In this document: positions 42,017 to 53,449 of the stretch, in pieces
Layout: each line of letters opens with the position of its first letter
How positions within the stretch are numbered: position 1 is the first letter of the stretch
NCBI GenBank assembly: GCA_036674765.1
Contig: JARVKI010000113.1
Span: 1 to 64,000, forward strand
DNA: 64,000 bases
Source of the DNA: Seiridium cupressi
Lineage: Eukaryota > Ascomycota > Sordariomycetes > Amphisphaeriales > Sporocadaceae
Direction: 5' to 3'
Notes under the pieces: model-generated
What the model was told of the DNA's origin: nothing
What the model saw: the letters and a program-made list of their open reading frames with translations, nothing else
Database searches by the model: none
Made by a program: the position numbers and the translations under genes

Positions 42017-44119
42017 ATGGCGATGATGGACCCGAACAACTGGAGCGCGCAGGAGCATTCTATGCACCAGGCCGGCCAGGATGAATTCCAGCAGTTCTTG
42101 GACATGGGCGACATGCCCAACCTCGGTGGTGATGGGATGCAGTTCGACTTCCAGGGCTTCAGTGCCCAAAACGGGACCACCATGATGCACAACCACTCGG
42201 CGCACGATGCAATTGACACCCAGATGGGTGGCACCGAGACACCGAATGCTGCGACGGGCAGCAACATGGGCCTTCCGCATCACATGACGCCCATGACCTC
42301 TGGCCCGGCGTTGGCGGCGATACCATCGCAACTCATGCCTGCACATCATGGCAATGCCAGCGATGCTATTTCGGATCTGGATGCCCAGATCCAGTTCCTC
42401 CAGCACCAAAAACTACAGCAGCAGCAGAGACAGCTCGAGGAACAGCAGCGGCGGTTTGCAGAACAGCAAGCCGCCTTCTTCGCCCAGCAGCAAAGTATGG
42501 TGCCGCCCACACCACAAAGTCTCGAGATACAGGCCGCAACCCAGTATTATACGCAAGGCGACCAACCACCTCATCACTCGCAGGGCATGTTCGATAGGTA
42601 TCATCGCCTCAAGGAGCAGCAGGATGTACGAGTCGTCTCCCCACCAAGATGACGTCCCGGTCTCGCTAATGTTTTTGTCTGCTAGATGGCTTTCACCCCA
42701 CTGGTGTCACCTGCCGTGACGCCCTTGGATGCCCACTTTCCAGTCGACACGCAGTTCACCGTCCCGGGGGCATATTTCAGTCCTTTGACTTCTCCGGCCC
42801 TCCATGCGCAGAATGAAACGCATCTCAGTTTCGGCCAGGGTCAAGGAAGCACAAATACAACAAACTCGCCGCAGGAAATGGACCTCGAGAACAGCGGGCC
42901 TCCTTCCGTGCCGGTTGACTTGTCCAAAAAAGTGCGGAAAGGGAATGTATCCAAAGCAAGAAAGGGGGTCCGCCAGTCGCCCATCGTCAAGCCACAACGA
43001 AGGAAGACTGCATCAACACCAGTGATGAATGCGCAAATCCTCAGCGAGCTGGCAGAGTCCGCGGCCGAGCGGACAGAGTCAACAACAGCCAAACCAACCT
43101 CGGCCTCTGGAACATCAACCGAGGATTCAGAGAATGCTTCTGTTTCACCGGAGGCACTCTCTGATATGCCGCCACCGCCTGTTCCTCAGCCTCGTTCGGC
43201 GAGGCAATCGCCACACGTGCAGGCTCATCAGACCGCGGTCCATCCGTTGCCAGCCTCGTTGAATGGCATGGCATCCCCGGCAACGCCTGCAACCCTGTTT
43301 CGGATATCGCCCAAGGGCAAGTCCGCTGACATCACTAATCCTGGACAAGTAGCCTCGGAGCATATCGAAACTTTTGAGCTACCGGAATCCGCGAGTTTCC
43401 CCAAACCCCAGCTGCCACAACTCAACACCCAGACCGACTCGGCTTCGCCCCCAGAGGTAGAGACGGCCAAGGTTGTTACACTGCAGCCCCTGCCATCACC
43501 CGTGTTTCCGAAGCCGTCGCCGCGTCTGGCGCCCTCGATAGATAGCCCCCAAATTGCGCCCAAGGGTGCTGCCACACCAAACCTGCGGAAGACGCTCATG
43601 TTGGCACCCCGTGGCAGTAAAAAGAGAGGCAGCGTCAGTTCTGTCGCTGTTTCACCAGCTCTGCGGCCCAAGATATCCCCAAATATCAAACCTTTGCTAC
43701 CAGGCACTCCTGGTTTGTCTGCAGAAGACACGGCCTCGCGCCTGCTAGCGTCCAAGTCGAACTACCAAAACATCATCGAAGGCAACACGGTCCCGGGCGT
43801 GTCTTATCCCAGCGAGCTGTCGACCAACTTGACATCGAAACGAACTTCACACAAGATTGCCGAGCAGGGACGCCGAAATCGGATCAACTCGGCACTTCAA
43901 GAGATTGCCACGCTACTTCCTGGGAAGATGGCGAAGCACATCGCAAACGACGAGGGAGACAGTCCCGAGGGCGACAAGAAGGACGGAAAACCGTCGAGTA
44001 CACCGAATAGTAAGGCCAGTACGGTGGAGATGGCCATCATCTACATCAAGCAACTACAGCAGGAGATCGCAGACGCGAATAAGCGAGCCGAGGCGGCAGA
44101 AAAAAAAGCTGGCGGATAG
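42017..44119 (+). CDS. nuc-1: bHLH transcription factor of the NUC-1 / PalcA / Pho4 type
   Basis: Exon 1 is 42017-42625 and exon 2 is 42686-44119; the 60 bp intron (GTACGA, GCTAG acceptor) gives 680 residues. The first 200 residues are Met/Gln-rich, with a glutamine tract (LQQQQRQLEEQQRRFAEQQ, about 130-165) that may form a coiled coil. Pro/Ser-rich regions and basic patches (KARKGVRQS, KPQRRK) follow. The C-terminus holds the bHLH: KRTSHKIAEQGRRNRINSAL, with the His-Glu-Arg set for E-box (CACGTG) contact, a long hydrophilic loop (GDSPEGDKKDGKPSS) and helix 2 SKASTVEMAIIYIKQLQQEI. The long loop and these sequences are characteristic of Neurospora NUC-1 and Aspergillus PalcA, activators of phosphate-acquisition genes inhibited by the PREG-PGOV (Pho80-Pho85) kinase. 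In-frame ATGs at 42023 and 42026 are alternative starts. Confidence 0.9.
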
Positions 44120-45594
44120 TGCCGAAGCTTCGTGACGACGGTGTAGTAATATCTAATTACGGTTCCTCATAAATTGGCCTTCTGCGGGTGTTTTGGAAAT
44201 TGGGTTAACTGTAACGGGTACGGGCCGAGTGACATATCATGGGTTGGCCAGGTGTTTCGTGCATTTCCACAGCATATACCGGACTTGGATGCTATTATGG
44301 GACGGCTACGCTGGCTTGGCGAACACTCCTTGAAGGAGTTGGTATAATCGGAAGCTGGCTCTGGTGGCAGATACAGCACAAATATAAGGGTGTTTGTTAT
44401 GCATGACCGCAAACAAAGATCTCCGCGGGCCCGAATGGACGTTTCTTGTAAGGAAAAAGTGCACCACCTCTGTATGTATGTACCAAGGGGCTGCAGTCTT
44501 TGTTGCTTTTGGGTTTTCAGATTTGGGGCAGAAGGAGGCGCTGTGGCGAAGTGGACAGCATGTGTGAGCCTCGCAGCTCAACCATTGCTGCTTTTTGCTT
44601 GCGGGACATACCGGTTGAGCATAACATAAACCACTATGCCACATATTATATACGCATCTAGAATTATAAGTTATGGCGCTCCAACCCGTATAGCCACTGC
44701 CGCGGACCCGACGACTACCTCGTAAGTAGAGTGTTTATGCCCGCCTGGATGCGCATTTGGACCGGAGCAACGCCGCTTTTAGCCTGTGTATGGCGGAAAT
44801 TGGCCTGAGCTTGCTTCTATCAAAACACGTTATGAGAGAAAGTTTTGCAAGAACCATTCGAATGTAATGAGCCGATTCCACGGTGAAATCTTTTCGTAAA
44901 AGACTCTCGTTGCTATAAGGAAAGTGATTAAGCTAAGTGACGTGATGGAGCGGTTTGGCTCACATGCCCGTACAAATCATCACCCGTATAGTAAATAGAT
45001 CCTGGCACACTATCACATTTGAAAGTCACTGCTTTAGGGACAGTCATGGGTCAACGAAAAAGAGAGCCACACTCCAAGAATCAACGTTATTTGAAACCAA
45101 GTCTCATGGAGTATGCATTCATGGTAACTCACCGATACGTCAATTATCAATCGTACAGTGAACGATCTTTCTCCTGGAACCTCGAAGACAGGCGACGATT
45201 TCGTTTGCAATCTCCAGGAACGTTTCATTGCTTCCTAGAAGTGTATCTCAATCATCCTGTGATAAGTCGAGGGGTAAGGGCTTTTGCGATTGATTAATAA
45301 CAATGGTGTGTTGGTATACACACTGTTGCATATCACCTTGCAGATGACCAGCCCGTATCACGAAGTCAATCGCTTAGTCCAGGAAGGAGCGCTAGCCAGC
45401 CTCTTTTTATCATGCTACCTTATGGCCTCAAAAAGTTATCCAAGTGCTCCCAGCTTGATGCAGATGATCATTATCATTGAGATGCTACGGCCGTTCGTGT
45501 TTGAGAAGAAGCGATTGTAAGCCATCAGTCCAGGAGACTTCGACGAAAAAGACACCTGGTCAGCATTAATCGAAATAGGTCATACAGTAGTGAC

Positions 45595-45610
45595 GACTTC
45601 CTAGGAAGTC
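45595..45610. repeat. 16 bp perfect palindrome GACTTCCTAGGAAGTC
   Basis: The sequence equals its own reverse complement over 16 bases. A diverged relative (AACTTCCTAGAAAGTC) is at 46149-46164. It is one of a set of TTCCTAG boxes in this desert. Confidence 0.7.
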
Positions 45611-45730
45611 ATCAGTGCGGAGGAGGTTCAGAAAGCTGGGTACCACCATGAGTCCTACGTGTAGCAGGAGCGGTCCATAGATGGCAGATGTTATTGCACA
45701 GCGGCTGTATAGCTCAGTGAAGAGCAATGT

Positions 45731-45891
45731 TTTCCTAGGGAATCATCCAGATATGGGTCCCTCGTGGGTTGCATTTTGCGCAAGGGGCTTATTGACTTCA
45801 CAGGATGCCAATCGGACATGTTCCCGGCTTAGGTTGGCTCAGGGGCTCCTTTCCGACCCTGACTTTCTAGGGTGTCATCCAGAAATGGGTC
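45731..45891 (+). repeat. pair of 28-29 bp direct repeats
   Basis: TTTCCTAGGGAATCATCCAG followed by ATATGGGTC (45731-45759) recurs with few changes as TTTCTAGGGTGTCATCCAG followed by AAATGGGTC (45864-45891). The intervening 104 bases show no such repeat. Confidence 0.7.
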
Positions 45892-47390
45892 ATGGGCGAG
45901 TCTGAGTTTGTGACGGTACCCATTTATGGTGGTTCGCCTTAGTAACGACTTTCGATTATAGGCGGTGTCCAAGATCTCGGGGGCGTCTTGGGGCTAGACT
46001 GGCCATTGTAGCTCGTTCAATTGACGACTTCCGAGAGCTGAGCTTATGTCACCTATTTTGTGCAGTTTCATCTCTGGCGATGCCTTCTTTGGTAATCGAG
46101 CGGCATGGTTCTTGTTATAGAGCTCTAAATGGCTTGGGTACTCGGCATAACTTCCTAGAAAGTCGGGAAATTACGCCCGGGGTCTTAATTATCACCGTCC
46201 ACGGCTGATTCTCTAGGATTCTACCAATAGGGAACGGCGCCATTTAAGGTTAAGATGATGATAGCCCACTGCTACCGTACGTAATGTCTGCTTTGCTACT
46301 CTGAATGATCAAGGCACTGGTAATAAAAAAAGCTCCGTACGGCCGCAGCCAACATCACTGCCAAGCAGAAAGTGATCGCCTTAAAGAGAACGCGCTTTCT
46401 CTACCGCCAAGAAAAACCCGCCCCAGTGAACAAGGGATGACGATAATGAGGCTATGACCGTGCATCTCTTATAAGCTGTACGGTGACTTCCAAACAATGG
46501 GTATTGCACATCATGCAGGAACCACCACCAAAATACATTCCAAGTCTACCTTACTTAAGGCACCGGAAAACCGGCAGCGGAGTACGTCTAGCTGACGTAT
46601 GAGCTCCTAAGGCTAGGATAATGGAGTTTTCTTTTTGGATATTGCATTTTTACCAGGTTATGTTACCTAATGTAAATGAAAAGAAGCACCACTCCAGGGC
46701 TAAAGAATAAATTCTTGCGCCATCATCAGCTTAATACAAATTAAAGTGCACATAATCGAGTAGACAAGGGCAATTGTGATACTAAAGAACAGATTTCACC
46801 TGGACCAGCCATTAATGTCCATGTTCTTAAAGCGTAATATACAACAGAAGTCAATAGAGACATTAGAGTCGCGGCTTCCCATATCGCATGTATTTGGAGG
46901 GGTGTTTGTGTCAACGCCTGGCTCTTTCCCTCGTAATCCGTAGCATGATAGCTCAACGCGGTCCTACCTATCTGGCATATTAGATCAAAGGAAGCGATGG
47001 ACGATGGATAAAGGGTCTGGAGTTAATGTGCTTGAATTTCCATCTTCCATCCTCTTTTATACTTTTCATGCTTTCATCCCAGCTCTTCCTCTTTAGTAAA
47101 TCTTCCCTCCATAATATTCTCTCCAACACTCTTCTCCTCCATCAGCTCTGCTCCTCCACGCCCTCTTCAACTACGCTTCGTTCTTGCACACCCTTTTCAT
47201 CCTTCTCAGGTATGCTTCAACGTCCTTTCGAATGAGCCTTAAGCCATGGGTCCCGTTTATATTCTTTACTTCTTTAATGTCAACTTCTGACCCAGTAACC
47301 CTTATGACACTGTTTCGATTGCCGATCACGCAAATCTTGGCCTACCATTCGAACTGAATCTCGGTCATTCCTGTTGGAGGGTTCTAATTG

Positions 47391-47450
47391 CCTAAGGTGG
47401 GTTTCCCCGTTAATGCGGTATATACCGTATTATATAGGAAGAGCGGACAT
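47391..47450 (+). repeat. dispersed short repeat, copy 1
   Basis: This copy contains TTAATGCGGTATATACCGTA and ends AGGAAGAGCGGACAT. It is related over about 60 bases, with gaps, to the copy at 48786-48849 on the same strand. The centre is a near-palindrome (CGGTATATACCG). Confidence 0.65.
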
Positions 47451-48785
47451 TTTAAGGGTTCATAGCCCGATGATGATCTATGTTAAACCTAAACGGGTTC
47501 CCACTCAGCCTTGGCTGATAATCCCACACTTTACTCTAGGAATTCTACCCCACAGAGGAAGGGCCAAAGTGATGAACCTGTGACATCGACAGCAATGTGA
47601 GGTAAGTCAGACGAGCCTTGATCATTACGTTCATGGCAATTTGAGCTAACCAGTGTGTCGACTTACAGATAGAACGGCACCCCATTGCAGACTCGGTACC
47701 CTCCAAGGTTTACGCCAACATTGAGACTTACTCTTCTGTCATTCCGGCCTTTGAGTCCCACGCCTTCGCACATTACCACAACAATGGCAACTATTTGAGC
47801 ATCTTTCATCCAGCCAGCAACGTCCGAGACCGCCCGGATCAATGATCTCAGCTGCCAAGGGTTCGATTGTCCTATTCTGCATCCTACACAGAAAATCCTT
47901 TCTGCATGGTCACCCATCGGCATCCGCACATCTTTTGATCAACATCATGGTATTGCTTCCGGTACGAACAACCACCACCGAGTCCTCGCCCTACACCATG
48001 GCTATACCGATTGTCATATCACAACCAGAATTCTCAATACTATGATGGCGCGTCCATACGCAATACTCCGCTTGTACACATTCACGGCCGGGAAACATTT
48101 GACGTGCGCCATCTCGACGACTGGGTAACTTCTCAGGCCGATGGCAACAAACAAGCATAGTTGCTGCCGACTCCGATGCACCTTTTGGTCTACTGACTCT
48201 AGGGTCTAGGGAAAACCAGATCTAGCTGAGGGCTCGACCCAATTCTCACTAGTCCTGTACTACAAGTTACCTTTGCGAGGTTTCACTCAATTGTCTGTTC
48301 AGCTTAGCCTCAAGCCTAGACGGCTTGGAATACGGAAGCGTGGCACATCTTTCTGGTTTGGGAAGGGTTCTAGGCCGAGTCGATGTATTGGATCGTGGTG
48401 GAATGATGTAGAAGGGTCACTTGGTGTTGGGATTATCTGAGATACTGGCGCCAGACATGGATAATTTTGATGCTGCCGTACTATTACAGGGCTTTGTTGA
48501 TGGGGCGAGTAGCTACTAGGACTCTAGATCTGCTCTCAATACATCGGTCATGCGGCCTCAGGTGCATGCATCCATGAAATAATGATCGGGGTGGTGATGC
48601 TGAACGGGATGAAAACGAGAAAGAGCTAAGAGAAGTGGTGTGGAATTTGAGGCAATCGCCAATGACAGCTTAGGGCTCGTGATATTTTGTAATCGCCTCA
48701 GTTTACCAATACAGGTCGTATGTCAGCAATATTTGCTGTTATAAAGGACCATGGTTCATCACAGGCGATACTGATTAAAAGGAAG

Positions 48786-48849
48786 CCTAATACAGGTTCC
48801 CTGTCCCATTATTAATGCGGTAAACACCGTAAAGAGGAAGAGCGGACAT
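48786..48849 (+). repeat. dispersed short repeat, copy 2
   Basis: This copy begins CCTAATACAGGTTCCC, contains TTAATGCGGTAAACACCGTA and ends AGGAAGAGCGGACAT. It matches copy 1 at 47391-47450 in the same orientation. The parent element is not identifiable. Confidence 0.65.
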
Positions 48850-49023
48850 GGTTTTGGTCTTTGCAAAATGATCAGAGAGTTGCAGTCGCCTTCTTTTTAT
48901 ATAAACGGCAGAAGCGCTAATTGCTGCTCAGCTGGCAAACAGCTGAAGTTTGATGGCACCTGACAAACGAACTTGCCTGTCACGTGGTTGCGTTATCAGT
49001 ATACTTGCGCAAGTGGTGAGATA

Positions 49024-49419
49024 CAGTGGGTGGCGAAAGTTATGCACCCCTGCCAGGTACCGCCAAGCTATGCTAGGCCCGATGCAGCCAAAACAGCGCT
49101 GTTTTTCCTGACGCTCTTTGCAATAATACCGCGATTATAAAGAGGGAGATTTATAAACGCAATCCGTAGCTCGAAAAGCGCTTAATACGGCAGAAACTCT
49201 TGAAGCCCTTATCGCCGCCGCAAAGGAGGCCTGGTATGCAATCTCTGATAGATCCTCAAAAACGTGTCGAACGGTATGCCGAAACGCGTAAAGGCAATTA
49301 TCAAAGCGAAAGGCTGGTATACAGATAAATGATTAAAGCGGCGTAAAATACTTATCCTGATTTGGCCTAACATGGCTTGGTAGTACGTGGCAGGGGTGCA
49401 TAATTCTTGCCACCCATTA
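49024..49419 (+). mobile_element. internally deleted Tc1/mariner-type DNA transposon, 396 bp, with about 56 bp inverted ends
   Basis: The left end (49024 onward, CAGTGGGTGGCGAAAGTTAT) and the reverse complement of the right end (49419 inward, TAATGGGTGGCAAGAATTAT) align over about 56 bases with about ten differences, nearly all C/T or G/A transitions. TA dinucleotides flank both ends (49022-49023 and 49420-49421), the Tc1/mariner target duplication. Inside lies a fragment of the transposase C-terminus (listed separately); the catalytic DDE domain is missing. It is a non-autonomous, decayed copy. Confidence 0.88.
49190..49332 (+). pseudogene. C-terminal fragment of a Tc1/mariner-type transposase, frameshifted
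   Basis: ETLEALIAAAKEAWYAIS is read in one frame and, after one frameshift near 49250, LKNVSNGMPKRVKAIIKAKG then WYTDK and a stop. This is the characteristic end of fungal Tc1/mariner transposases (an EAW..I helix, then a MPRR...I.AKGW.T tail). It has no catalytic residues and no start. Confidence 0.82.
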
Positions 49420-49780
49420 TAGATGTTTTGATGTGGATTTGTTACAGGCAAAGATATCGGATCGGAAAAAAAGCAGGACTTCTTACCAGCATTCCCAGTA
49501 TACATATAAGGTTGTAAAGCCGTGAGACAATCATGGTAAGGAGTCGCTACCAGCGATGGTTCCGAACCGGCCAAAGACGGTGGCATGTTACCAGTACACG
49601 TCGGCGGTGGTGGAAGTGGAGGCTGGTACAAGCAAATACCTGTTACTAATGTCAATTCCGGACTAGCACAACTTGCATATGTTACCAGTGCACACGTAGA
49701 CTAGGGACGTTCTGCGCCAGTCGAGGTATAACAAGTTTAATATCAAATAAATATGTTACTAATGCATATTTGGGACAGGA
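49420..49780 (-). pseudogene. decayed low-complexity ORF with repeated CTGN motifs, interrupted by the transposon relic
   Basis: Read on the minus strand, this segment gives TCTGNMPPSLAGS, YMYTGNAGKKSCF and, in a second frame, VCTGNI. On the plus strand the corresponding motif TGTTACYARTG recurs at about 49588, 49649, 49682 and 49760. The frame reaches the border of the Tc1-type relic at 49419. Product and family are unknown. Confidence 0.35.
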
Positions 49781-51164
49781 ACACCATGAGCTGGTTAAAA
49801 GGTGAGCTCGCTACTGGCGCCACTTTGAACTGGCATAATATAGAGGCCTAAGGCAGTAAGTTATAAAGGCATCAGATTTAGAGGCATATATACGTTGTAT
49901 AGCGGTATTTACACATACAAGGATAGTCATATTCACACCTATCAGACGCTTTATCATACTCAAATTATGTTGAATGCCCATTATTTCTATTGAGGTTGGG
50001 AATGATAGGTACGACGAGCTGTTGATTATGCTTAGAGTTATGCTTGGATGTTTGTCTTGCACCTCGTTGCGTGCCATCTTGGGTTCCCTGCTTTTATCCT
50101 ACAGAGTTGGCTGTTGTATGAAATTGGGCATATCTGGGTACGGCGGGATAAAGAACAAAACGAACAATGATTTAGAACTGGCCGATTATTATATAATCAA
50201 ATGTTCTATATGTATGCTAAACAATAGAAGAAGCTAAATATGGATAGATTTGTGCGAAGCCAGAAACCGCACCTGGTTATTTCTGTCTGTACAGCGAGCC
50301 ATATTGGTTGCGGCTGTACGTCGTTGTTAGTGGAAACGCGCGAAAGAGTTAGATTCTACAGCTGGGGTGCTGAAGATGCTGTTTGTAACCACTTAGGGAG
50401 GAGGAATAGTAAAAAGAGAGATCTCCAAGGAGCTGCGACGAGACTGATGATTCTAAGAACCTGGGGCTTCAACCTGTAAGTCCCTACTCGGGTACCAACC
50501 CGTGATAATGAGATCCCGTTTTTATTTAATGTTCATCTTTCTTACATACTTGTTTATGACTTCTCATAACTTCAGCCCTGCTAAGACACATGTCTGATAG
50601 TTGTCTGATAATTGTCTGAGATGAGCCTGGGCAAAAGCGGCATCAGCGCTAGGCCCGATACGGCCGAAAACAGCTCTTATGAACATCTCACTACCAGGTC
50701 AGACTAGACCGCATTAGAGAGAGTGGAACGTGCCACTCGGCAGGCATGCTCCCACGGCACTTGCAGGGATTTTGTATGATGGACTAACTACATTAAACGC
50801 TTATCGTAACCAACGAGTTAGTCCCTAGTCCTGTTGCCACAGACAACAAAGGCGCACCCTCCACCTGTTCAACTCTTTTCATCATCAACACAAATCCTCC
50901 CTCCCGCTCGCGGTCGAAGGAATCCGATTGCTTGCAACGCCCTCCAAGGTTCTAGCTCTCCGTGGTTCATCGGTGCTTCCCGCCGGGTTTGTTAGCCAGC
51001 CGGCGTCATCGCATAGCAGCTCTGCCGCAGCCCCAGGCGCTTACTTGCTGCACTAGGTTGTCGTGAGAACCTCCGGGCCTCGAGCCTCGCCGCGGACACA
51101 TAAGGGCATCCATCTGTCTTCCACATTCCAGACTACGGCGGCAGCTCTGTGAAGCACCATCAAA
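49781..51164. other. gene desert, right part, and promoter of the Src1/Man1 gene
   Basis: No supported gene is present. The segment 50648-50674 (GCTAGGCCCGATACGGCC...) is about 85 percent identical to the subterminal part of the Tc1-type relic (49072-49097) and is probably a fragment of another copy. TCTGATA/GTTGTCTGATAATTGTCTGA short tandem copies lie at about 50593-50619. From about 50860 the plus strand is C/T-rich, typical of the leader of the downstream gene. Confidence 0.5.
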
Positions 51165-53449
51165 ATGGCGGATTCGGATAGCTTGGATTACCTCCAGCCA
51201 GGCTTCGATGCCAAGTCGCTTACCATCCCGCGCTTGCGTTCCGTCCTCGTCGCACACAATGTCAGCTACCCAGGGAATGCCAAGAAAGCCCAGCTCGTAG
51301 ACCTCTTCGACAACCAGGTTAGACCTCAGGCCCAAAAGATACTGGACCAGCGCGCCAGAGCAAAGAGGTCGAGCAGGGGCATCTCCGACGCCGAGAGCTC
51401 ACACAGCAGCAGCAACCCTTTCAATGAGCCCGAAGAGTACCTCCCAGCACCGCCTCCCAGTACGCGGGCACGAAGGTCGGCGTCGCCACGGAAGACCATG
51501 CCGCGGACAATAAAATCCGAGGAGCCTGATCACACGCCGATGCCTCCGGCTCGCAGCCCTTCCAAGCGAGCTTCCAGAGCCACTAGCAGACAACCGCAGA
51601 CCTCGGATACGGATACCGGCCCCGAGCATGACGGAAGTCTGCGTGCGCGCAAGGTGAGGCAGGCGCAACCTGCGTTCAAGGTTGAGCGGTCCGACGAAGG
51701 CTTCTTCCGAAGGGAGTCGGGCGCCTTCAGCTCTGACAACCCTTTCCAAAGTGGAAGTTCCCCCCCTGTCGAAAAGACTCCCGGCAACCGACGCCGGACC
51801 GCCGGTCAGGGCCACAACAGTGTGAGGCCAGCCAGTAGCCATTCTACGCGTAGACGAACAGACGGCCTTCAATACTCGGACGCGGACGAGTCAAACATGT
51901 CCAAGAGTCTCGAGCTTCCGACGAGCAAGCTCCTCAGGGGAAAGACGCCGGAACTACCGCCCGAGCCGACGGTGGACGCTGGCGAGGAATTCACGCCCGA
52001 AGAACAACTGGAACTCCAGGCAGAGCAAGCCTTGAGCGGTGAGACCGCCTTGGTTCCGGCAAGGCAAACACGCCCTAAAAAGTCCACAAGCGTAGGCACG
52101 TCTCTCGGTGTTCTGCTGACTGCTCTGCTTGCTGCCTACTCTGGGTGGCTCCGTCAAGAGAAGGTCGCCGTGGGTTATTGCGATGTGGGCCAGACAACCG
52201 GAACCATACCAGCTGAGCTGCCGGTTCCCGAGTGGGCTCAGTCAGTGCTGGGGGATGAGGTCGTAGTACCCCAGTCCGTCATCGATGCTCTCGAGCCTCA
52301 GTGTGAGCCTTGCCCAGCCCACGCATACTGCTACAGCGACTTTTCAGTTCGATGCGAGCAAGATTATATCCTCAAGCCGCATCCTTTCGCTCTTGGGGGG
52401 CTCGTTCCTCTGCCGCCAACTTGCGAGCCGGATGGCGAGAAGGTTCGCCGTGTTCAGGCGGTGGCAGACCGAGCTGTTGAGGAATTGCGCGAACGCACTG
52501 CTAAGTTCGAGTGTGGCGAGCTCATCAACGATGATGGCGCGAAAGTTGACTCTCCCGCTATTGACGAGGTAGAGCTCAAGCAGGTCATCAGCGAGAAGAA
52601 GAGCAAGAAGATGAGCAACCAGGAGTTCGATGATCTGTGGGGTGCCGCGATCGGAGAGATCAAGGCTCGGGAGGAGATCAAGGTCGAGACCCAGGAGTAA
52701 GTACCATCCACGCATGATCCCCTTCTCCTACATATCGGGTGCGCCCGGTTTCTGGCTCCTTTCGCCTGCCTCTCAACGGAAAGCACTAGCTTTCAAATAC
52801 CTGTATTGACATTGTGACTAATCAGACCCCGTCGCCCCCCTGTAGACACCGAGATTCCGATTCCAGCGCAGTTCCAGACACGTACCTATCTTCCACCTCT
52901 CTCGCTCGCATTCCACTCACCTGCGCGGTCAAGCGATCAGTCCGACTCGGCTTGGCAAGATATCGCCTCCAAATTGGCTCTGTGATCCTCTCGGCCCTAT
53001 CGGCCCTCTACGCTAGACAAAGATACCGCAGCAACCGCGCCGCGAACGCCCAGGTGCCTGCCCTGGTGGACCTGGTTCTGGAACGGCTGGCGAACCAGAA
53101 GCAGCTCGCAGACGACGAGGATGATCCGTGGTTGTTTCTGCCAAACCTGAGGGATGACGTCTTGAGAAGCGTACACAAGCTGAGCCAGAGGGAGCGAATA
53201 TGGCAAAGGGTGCGTGCGGTTGTGGAACAGAACAGCAACGTCCGGACCTCGCAGCGTGAGGGTCGCAGCGGCGAGGTTGGCCGGGCTTGGGAGTGGATCG
53301 GACCTAGTGTCAGTGACAGCGCACGCAGGCGAAGGAGCGGTCGGGTCTCGTGGGGCCCCGACGTGAAGAGTGAGGATGATGAGGACGTGGCGGAAAAGAG
53401 CTATTTGCACCAGAAGTGGGAGGAGGGCGGCGCTCGGCCGATTTATTGA
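51165..53449 (+). CDS. SRC1: Src1/Heh1/Man1-type LEM-domain inner nuclear membrane protein
   Basis: Exon 1 is 51165-52696 and exon 2 is 52846-53449; the 149 bp intron (GTAAGT to CTGTAG) gives 711 residues. The phase requires the CTGTAG acceptor rather than the nearer ATCAG. An N-terminal HeH/LEM-like helix-extension-helix (YLQPGFDAKSLTIPRLRSVL ... KKAQLVDLFD, about 8-50) is followed by a Ser/Arg-rich nucleoplasmic segment with several basic clusters. Transmembrane helix 1 is about 308-328 (VGTSLGVLLTALLAAYSGWL). A Cys-containing lumenal part follows (CEPCPAHAYC). The second helix is LQIGSVILSALSALYA. The Man1-Src1 C-terminal winged-helix domain contains DDPWLFLPNLRDDVLRSVH and VRAVVEQNSNVRT. 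Family roles are tethering of rDNA and subtelomeres, nuclear pore quality control with ESCRT Chm7, and envelope integrity. Confidence 0.93.

Larger units (their letters stand above)
44120..49023. other. gene desert, left part
   Basis: Nearly 5 kb downstream of the bHLH gene has no supported gene on either strand; open frames are below 115 codons and without motifs. GC content is visibly lower than in the genes. Recognisable items are recurrent TTCCTAG boxes (45.2-46.2 kb), a pyrimidine-rich stretch (47040-47225) and two related copies of a short repeat (47391 and 48786), given separately. Confidence 0.5.

Noticed and set aside
44120..51164. Possible biosynthetic or defence gene cluster in the 7 kb desert
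   Set aside because: No intact domain-bearing ORF was found on either strand; the only identifiable protein trace is a transposase tail.
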